Below are positions 41,263-44,831 of a stretch of 44,831 bases of DNA, in pieces. The stretch spans positions 1 to 44,831 of the forward strand of contig NZ_JASCXX010000034.1 of the NCBI RefSeq assembly GCF_030012215.1. The letters run 5' to 3'. The notes under the pieces were generated by a model. The model did not search any database. It worked only from the letters and a program-made list of their open reading frames with translations, and was not told the origin of the DNA. A program made the translations under genes and the position numbers. How positions within the stretch are numbered: the first letter of the stretch is position 1; each line of letters starts with the position of its first letter. The DNA comes from Anaerobaca lacustris (GTDB lineage Bacteria > Planctomycetota > Phycisphaerae > Sedimentisphaerales > Anaerobacaceae).

Positions 41263-41688
41263 CTATCCGGCCGTCCAGACCTGGGGCTCGGGCGCGGCGA
41301 CGTCGCAGTACTCGATCCGGTAGGGCGTGATTTCGAGGACTCCGTACTTCGGGTCGTCCGGGCCGTCGAAGATCTTCGCGAGCATCGAGGTCCAGAAGCC
41401 GTGACGGGCCTCGCGGCTCGTGTCGAGCCGGGCCCGGCCCTGGATTTGAAGGTAGGGCACCATCTCGTGCGGGTCGGTGACGCCGCAGGTCAGATGGACC
41501 TCGGGGTTCTTCTCGATCTGCCTGACCTTGCGGGCCTCGACGAAGGTCGCGCAGCGGATGACCATGTCCCGGGAGGCCACGGTCATGACGTAGCGGACCC
41601 AGGGCTTGCCGTCCTCGGTGATCGTGGCCAGTCCGGCCAGTTGCGGCTGTCTGAGTATGGCGGCGATGCGTCGGGTCAAATCGTCCAC
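41263..41688 (-). CDS. Pyridoxamine 5'-phosphate oxidase-like flavin protein
   Basis: A 141-residue split-barrel protein. LAGLATITEDGKPWVRYVMT and RCATFVEARKVRQIEKNPEV are the FMN-binding PNPOx-like pattern, and HLTCGVTDPHEMVPYLQIQG continues the barrel. Proteins of this size (general stress protein 26 group) bind FMN, F420 or heme and reduce small molecules; true PNPOx activity is unlikely. Cytoplasmic. It may be co-transcribed with the AGE gene, whose stop lies 13 bases upstream. Confidence 0.88.
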   Translation of the reverse strand: MDDLTRRIAAILRQPQLAGLATITEDGKPWVRYVMTVASRDMVIRCATFVEARKVRQIEKNPEVHLTCGVTDPHEMVPYLQIQGRARLDTSREARHGFWTSMLAKIFDGPDDPKYGVLEITPYRIEYCDVAAPEPQVWTAG

Positions 41689-41701
41689 GTGCGGACTCCT
41701 T

Positions 41702-43018
41702 TCACGGCTTGGGCCGGTCGCGGAGGGCCTCGATGCACTCGATCATGGCCCGTCCGTTGTGGTAGCCGGCCTTCCAGGGATTGGCCTTGTCGCCTCGCGC
41801 CCGTCCGTCGGGCGTGACGCTGCTGTGCCATTCCCCATGCTCCCAATCGACCATCTCGTTCTCGATGAACGCGAACGTCTTCTCGAAGACGGCGAGATAT
41901 TTGGCGTCGTTCGTGGCGCGGTACATGCGCAGCGCGCTGACGATCGCTTCGGCCTGGACCCACCAGGACTTCTCGCGGTCGTCGGCGGGGCGGTTGAAGT
42001 CGCCCGTGTAGTAGAACCCGCCGTTGGTTTCGTCGTAGCCGTATTTCAGCGAGTAGGCCCACAGCGTTTCGTACAGGTCCATGAACGGTCCGTTGGACAG
42101 GCCCACCGCATCGCACGCCTCCATCAGCAGCCAGACGTTCTCGATGTCGTGCCCGTACGAGACGCGGGCGAAGTTGCCATCCAGTCGGGCCGTCCAGTCG
42201 CGATCGTATTTGTCCGTGCAGGCGCCGAGCGTCTTGCGGACCACGGCGTTGCTCTCGATGTTGATCAGCTCGATCAGCCGCTCGCGCGCGACGCGGAGCA
42301 GACTGGCCTGATAGAACGTGGTCATCGCCTCCATCAGGTGCAGGTGCGTGTTCATCAGCTTCAGGCCGGCGGGGGCACCCATGTACGAGTTCTCCTCGGC
42401 CGGCGTGGGCGTCCAGTCGGGCTCGAACGATTCGAGATAGCCGCCGTGCACCTTGTCGTGCGCCTTCTCTTCGAGCAGATGGAAGAACTTCGTCGCGAAG
42501 TTCAGCACGTCCATCCTGCCGCTGGCGAGATAATACTCCGACATTGCATAGAGGGCGAAAGCCTGCCCGTAGAGGTGCTTTCGCGGCTTGAGCTGTCGTT
42601 CGCCCGCAGCGTCCACCTCCCAATAGAATCCGCCGTGCTCGGCGTCCCACATCTTCTCGATCAGGAACTTGTAGCCGTGTGCGGCCGCCTCCAGGTTCTC
42701 GGTCCGCCCATAGCCGGCGCGGGCCAGACGCGCGAACAGCCAGACGGTGCGGGCCTGGCTGACGATCATCTTCGTGCCGGGACCCTTGGACTGACCCTGC
42801 GGACCGAAGTTGATGATGTACCCGCCATGCTTGCGGTCCAGGCTCTTGTCGAACCAGAACGGCGCGATGTTTTCCATCAAGATCTTCTCCAGCCGCGGCA
42901 GGTACTTGTCTGCCAATGCCGCACCATCGTCCGCCGCGCGCAGTGGACCGGCCGGCGACAGCACGGCCAGGACGAGCAGCGGCAGGACAACCTTCTGCGC
43001 GTACGCTTTCGTTCTCAC
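41702..43018 (-). CDS. Exported AGE-family epimerase (N-acylglucosamine 2-epimerase-like)
   Basis: A 438-residue protein with a signal peptide (MRTKAYAQKVVLPLLVLAVL, cut near LRAAD) and an (alpha/alpha)6 barrel. Family motifs are KMIVSQARTVWLFARLARAG, KHLYGQAFALYAMSEYYLAS, NTHLHLMEAMTTFYQ, SYGHDIENVWLLMEACD and KSWWVQAEAIVSALRMY, with the catalytic His residues of the AGE/cellobiose 2-epimerase group. It would interconvert C2 epimers at reducing-end sugars, probably cellobiose- or mannobiose-like. Export is not usual for this family. The GTG start at 43018 has AAGGAGGAA 6 bases upstream; ATG 43042 is less likely. Confidence 0.9.
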   Translation of the reverse strand: MRTKAYAQKVVLPLLVLAVLSPAGPLRAADDGAALADKYLPRLEKILMENIAPFWFDKSLDRKHGGYIINFGPQGQSKGPGTKMIVSQARTVWLFARLARAGYGRTENLEAAAHGYKFLIEKMWDAEHGGFYWEVDAAGERQLKPRKHLYGQAFALYAMSEYYLASGRMDVLNFATKFFHLLEEKAHDKVHGGYLESFEPDWTPTPAEENSYMGAPAGLKLMNTHLHLMEAMTTFYQASLLRVARERLIELINIESNAVVRKTLGACTDKYDRDWTARLDGNFARVSYGHDIENVWLLMEACDAVGLSNGPFMDLYETLWAYSLKYGYDETNGGFYYTGDFNRPADDREKSWWVQAEAIVSALRMYRATNDAKYLAVFEKTFAFIENEMVDWEHGEWHSSVTPDGRARGDKANPWKAGYHNGRAMIECIEALRDRPKP

Positions 43019-43062
43019 GACGAGTTCCTCCTTGTCTTGCATGGAATTGCCGGTACGGTCCT

Positions 43063-43368
43063 TTAGTTTCGGGCGCGTTTGAAGACGGCGAGGCGGTCGG
43101 CGAAGCTGACCAGTTCCCAGCCCTCGGCGCCCAGCCGGTCGAACTCGGTGTCGATGTTGCGGGCGGCGGTGATGCCGACCTGCCGGGCCGCGTCGATCTG
43201 GCCGTCGGTCAGTTGCGGGTGGACGATCATGTCCCTCGTGTCGAGCACGCGGTACTCCCACCGGCTGCTGCCGCCCGAGCCCGACTGCGCTTGCAGCGTC
43301 AGGGCGAAGGCCAGAAACCCCGCCACGGCTAACGTCGGGACCAACATGGATGATTTCCGTTCGGACAT
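43063..43368 (-). CDS. Small exported DUF4177-like protein
   Basis: A 101-residue protein with a signal peptide (LVPTLAVAGFLAFALTLQAQ). The short mature part begins RWEYRVLDT and ends DRLGAEGWELVSFADRLAVF then KR, the pattern of DUF4177-type small proteins (WEY, later GxEGWELV). No enzymatic residues are apparent. It lies between the CE15 and AGE genes on the same strand and is probably co-transcribed. Function unknown. Confidence 0.82.
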   Translation of the reverse strand: MSERKSSMLVPTLAVAGFLAFALTLQAQSGSGGSSRWEYRVLDTRDMIVHPQLTDGQIDAARQVGITAARNIDTEFDRLGAEGWELVSFADRLAVFKRARN

Positions 43369-43408
43369 TGATGCGCCGCTCCTTCCTGATTGTCTCCTGC
43401 ACGCGATT

Positions 43409-44692
43409 CTACTTCGTGCCTCTGTAGTGCTTGTCGGCGAAGTCCATATACTGCTGCCAGTCGTAGTCGGTGACGTTGTGCCCGCCGGAGCGGATGTGAT
43501 AGCCGATCGTCCCGACCGCCGGACGATTGACCTCGGGCATCGTGTCGGCCGGCAGGCCGTCCGTGCCGAGCAGCTTGTACACCGGGTCGGCGCCTTTGGC
43601 GGAGAGGAACTCGCCGCGCGGGTCGGCCCAGCGGTCCTCCTCGGCGCTGGCGACGTAGACCGGGCGCGGCGCCATCAGGGCGATCAGCATGTGCTGATCG
43701 ACCGGGCAGGCGGCCACGTTGTCGTTGTACTTCGTGAAGTGGTCGCAGAACCAGTGAGGAAAGACGGTGTTGATCCGCTTGACGGTCTCGCCGAACTCCC
43801 GCCGCGACAGCGCCGCGCCGCCGCAGCCGGAGTTGTTGGAGATCACGATGGCGAACCGCTCGTCGGCGGCGCCGGCCCAGAGACTGGTCTTGCCGAGCCG
43901 CGAATGGCCCATCACCGCGACGCGCGTCTGGTCGATGTCCGGGTCGGTCTCGAAGTAGTCCATCGCCCGGCTCAGGCCCCAGGCCCAGGCGGCGATGGAG
44001 CCCCATTCATCGGGTCCCGGCCGGGTCTGGCCCGGCTTGTAGAACAGCGGGTGCACGCCGTTCTGGAACCCGTCGTCGAAGTCCGGGTCGATGTCGCCGT
44101 AGTAGATTGTCGCCAGGCCGTAGCCTCGCCCGACGATCTGCTCGATGGGCCAGCGGCCGGCGGCCCGGCCCCGCCCGGCTTCCGTGGCCCTGTTGCCGGC
44201 TTGGTTGTCCCGCGTCCAGCTCTTCGTGATGCTGATGGCTGGGTCCGTGTGGATCGTATGATTGCCCTGGAAGTTCAGCCCGACGAACAGCGGGATCGGC
44301 CCGGTTCGCTCGTTCGGCAGATAGATCAGGATCGTCATGTTGGGGTCCTGCTGGCGGCCGTTGAAGTAGACGGTGACTTCCTTGCGCGTGGCCTTGCCCG
44401 CCAGGGCGCTGCGGCTGATCGACGTGGTCATGTACGTCATCTGCTCGGGCCGGCCGGGCGAGCGGCCGTAGACGTGCTCCTCGAACAGCCGGAAGATCTC
44501 CGGCCGACGCTTCTGCGACCAGGTCGCCGCGTCCGTGACCTTCGTGCCGTCCAGGCACACCAGCGGGTCCGGCAGCGTGTACTTCGGCACCTTGGCCTCG
44601 TCGTAGTTGGCCTCCTGCGCGCCGGCGCAGCAGGCGAGCGTCAGCAGGGCGGTGAAAACGGTCGCGCGGATCAGATGTTGGCGAGCGAACAT
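43409..44692 (-). CDS. Glucuronoyl esterase (CE15 family), exported
   Basis: A 427-residue alpha/beta hydrolase with a signal peptide (residues 1-25). The nucleophile is S264 in [16 protein letters not shown], followed by [18 protein letters not shown] and [13 protein letters not shown]. Acid residues lie in [11 protein letters not shown] (349-359), and catalytic H405 is in [12 protein letters not shown]. This is the CE15 pattern: it cuts the ester between lignin alcohols and 4-O-methyl-glucuronic acid of xylan, or related uronate esters. AAGGAGG gives a strong ribosome site. It heads a minus-strand group with the DUF4177-like and AGE genes. Confidence 0.93.
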   Translation of the reverse strand: MFARQHLIRATVFTALLTLACCAGAQEANYDEAKVPKYTLPDPLVCLDGTKVTDAATWSQKRRPEIFRLFEEHVYGRSPGRPEQMTYMTTSISRSALAGKATRKEVTVYFNGRQQDPNMTILIYLPNERTGPIPLFVGLNFQGNHTIHTDPAISITKSWTRDNQAGNRATEAGRGRAAGRWPIEQIVGRGYGLATIYYGDIDPDFDDGFQNGVHPLFYKPGQTRPGPDEWGSIAAWAWGLSRAMDYFETDPDIDQTRVAVMGHSRLGKTSLWAGAADERFAIVISNNSGCGGAALSRREFGETVKRINTVFPHWFCDHFTKYNDNVAACPVDQHMLIALMAPRPVYVASAEEDRWADPRGEFLSAKGADPVYKLLGTDGLPADTMPEVNRPAVGTIGYHIRSGGHNVTDYDWQQYMDFADKHYRGTK

Positions 44693-44831
44693 ATGCGTGC
44701 CTCCTTAACAGTCGAAGTCGGCAGGAGCGAATCACCATTCGCCCCCGCAGGTCGTTTCGACCAGCATGCCCGCCGCACGCCCCTTTTTCAAGCGAAAAGT
44801 CCAAGCCCTTGACCGGGCCCCTGCCGGAGGG
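44693..44831. other. Upstream region of the CE15 gene
   Basis: 139 bases to the window edge. It carries the ribosome site of the CE15 gene (AAGGAGG, minus strand) and otherwise no feature I can support. No clear promoter hexamers were found. Confidence 0.5.

Overview
The window is GC-rich bacterial DNA. It looks most like a planctomycete of the Phycisphaerae/Sedimentisphaerales kind. This is inferred from gene content and style, not from a marker search. The signs are many exported carbohydrate-active proteins (sialate O-acetylesterase-like, CE15 glucuronoyl esterase, AGE-family epimerase, DUF3472 protein), an excisionase-type HTH fused to a PTS EIIA domain, an HNH-AP2 nuclease, an rnpA gene not next to rpmH, several toxin-antitoxin pairs, and abundant dispersed palindromic repeats between genes. 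No rRNA, tRNA, CRISPR array, transposase or phage gene was recognised.

Layout. 1-1.2 kb: gene-poor, ending in a 148-bp tandem repeat. 1.2-4.9 kb: an HNH-AP2 nuclease, then a GDP-mannose 3,5-epimerase-like gene with a GHMP-kinase-like partner, divergent from an AraC regulator. 4.9-7.9 kb: a repeat mosaic (five copies of a 40-bp head, a 244-bp unit duplicated without visible change) around one small exported protein. 7.9-10.3 kb: three membrane proteins of related families; a relative of the third lies at 39.8-40.5 kb. 10.5-16.9 kb: parvulin, an ABC-2 exporter pair, four unknown membrane proteins, MenA-like prenyltransferase and a CPBP protease. 16.9-21.6 kb: mazEF, SUI1/YciH, a methionine synthase activation-domain protein, gamma-glutamyltransferase and HTH-EIIA. 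21.7-27.1 kb: a lipoprotein, DUF3472 protein, a secreted Ig-like protein, a double class II aldolase and an exported ADP-ribosylglycohydrolase-like protein.

27.1-30.4 kb (minus): sialate esterase, rnpA, MerR and MlaD genes packed as one operon, divergent from a TlpA-like lipoprotein whose first active-site Cys is missing. 31.5-38.9 kb (plus): rpmA, obgE, hicBA, coaX, an mnmE-like gene lacking the usual C-terminus, an MNT-HEPN pair and mutS. A second MNT-HEPN pair converges on mutS from the other side. 39.7-44.8 kb (minus): a membrane paralogue, two small cytoplasmic proteins, then exported AGE epimerase, a DUF4177-like protein and the CE15 esterase.

How it fits together: housekeeping genes (translation, GTPases, CoA, repair) alternate with exported enzymes for acetylated and uronic-acid polysaccharides and with four toxin-antitoxin modules. 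Several -10/-35 pairs are readable. Two -10 boxes sit 6 bases before the start codon and suggest leaderless transcripts. The least explained material is the repeat mosaic and the membrane-protein families.
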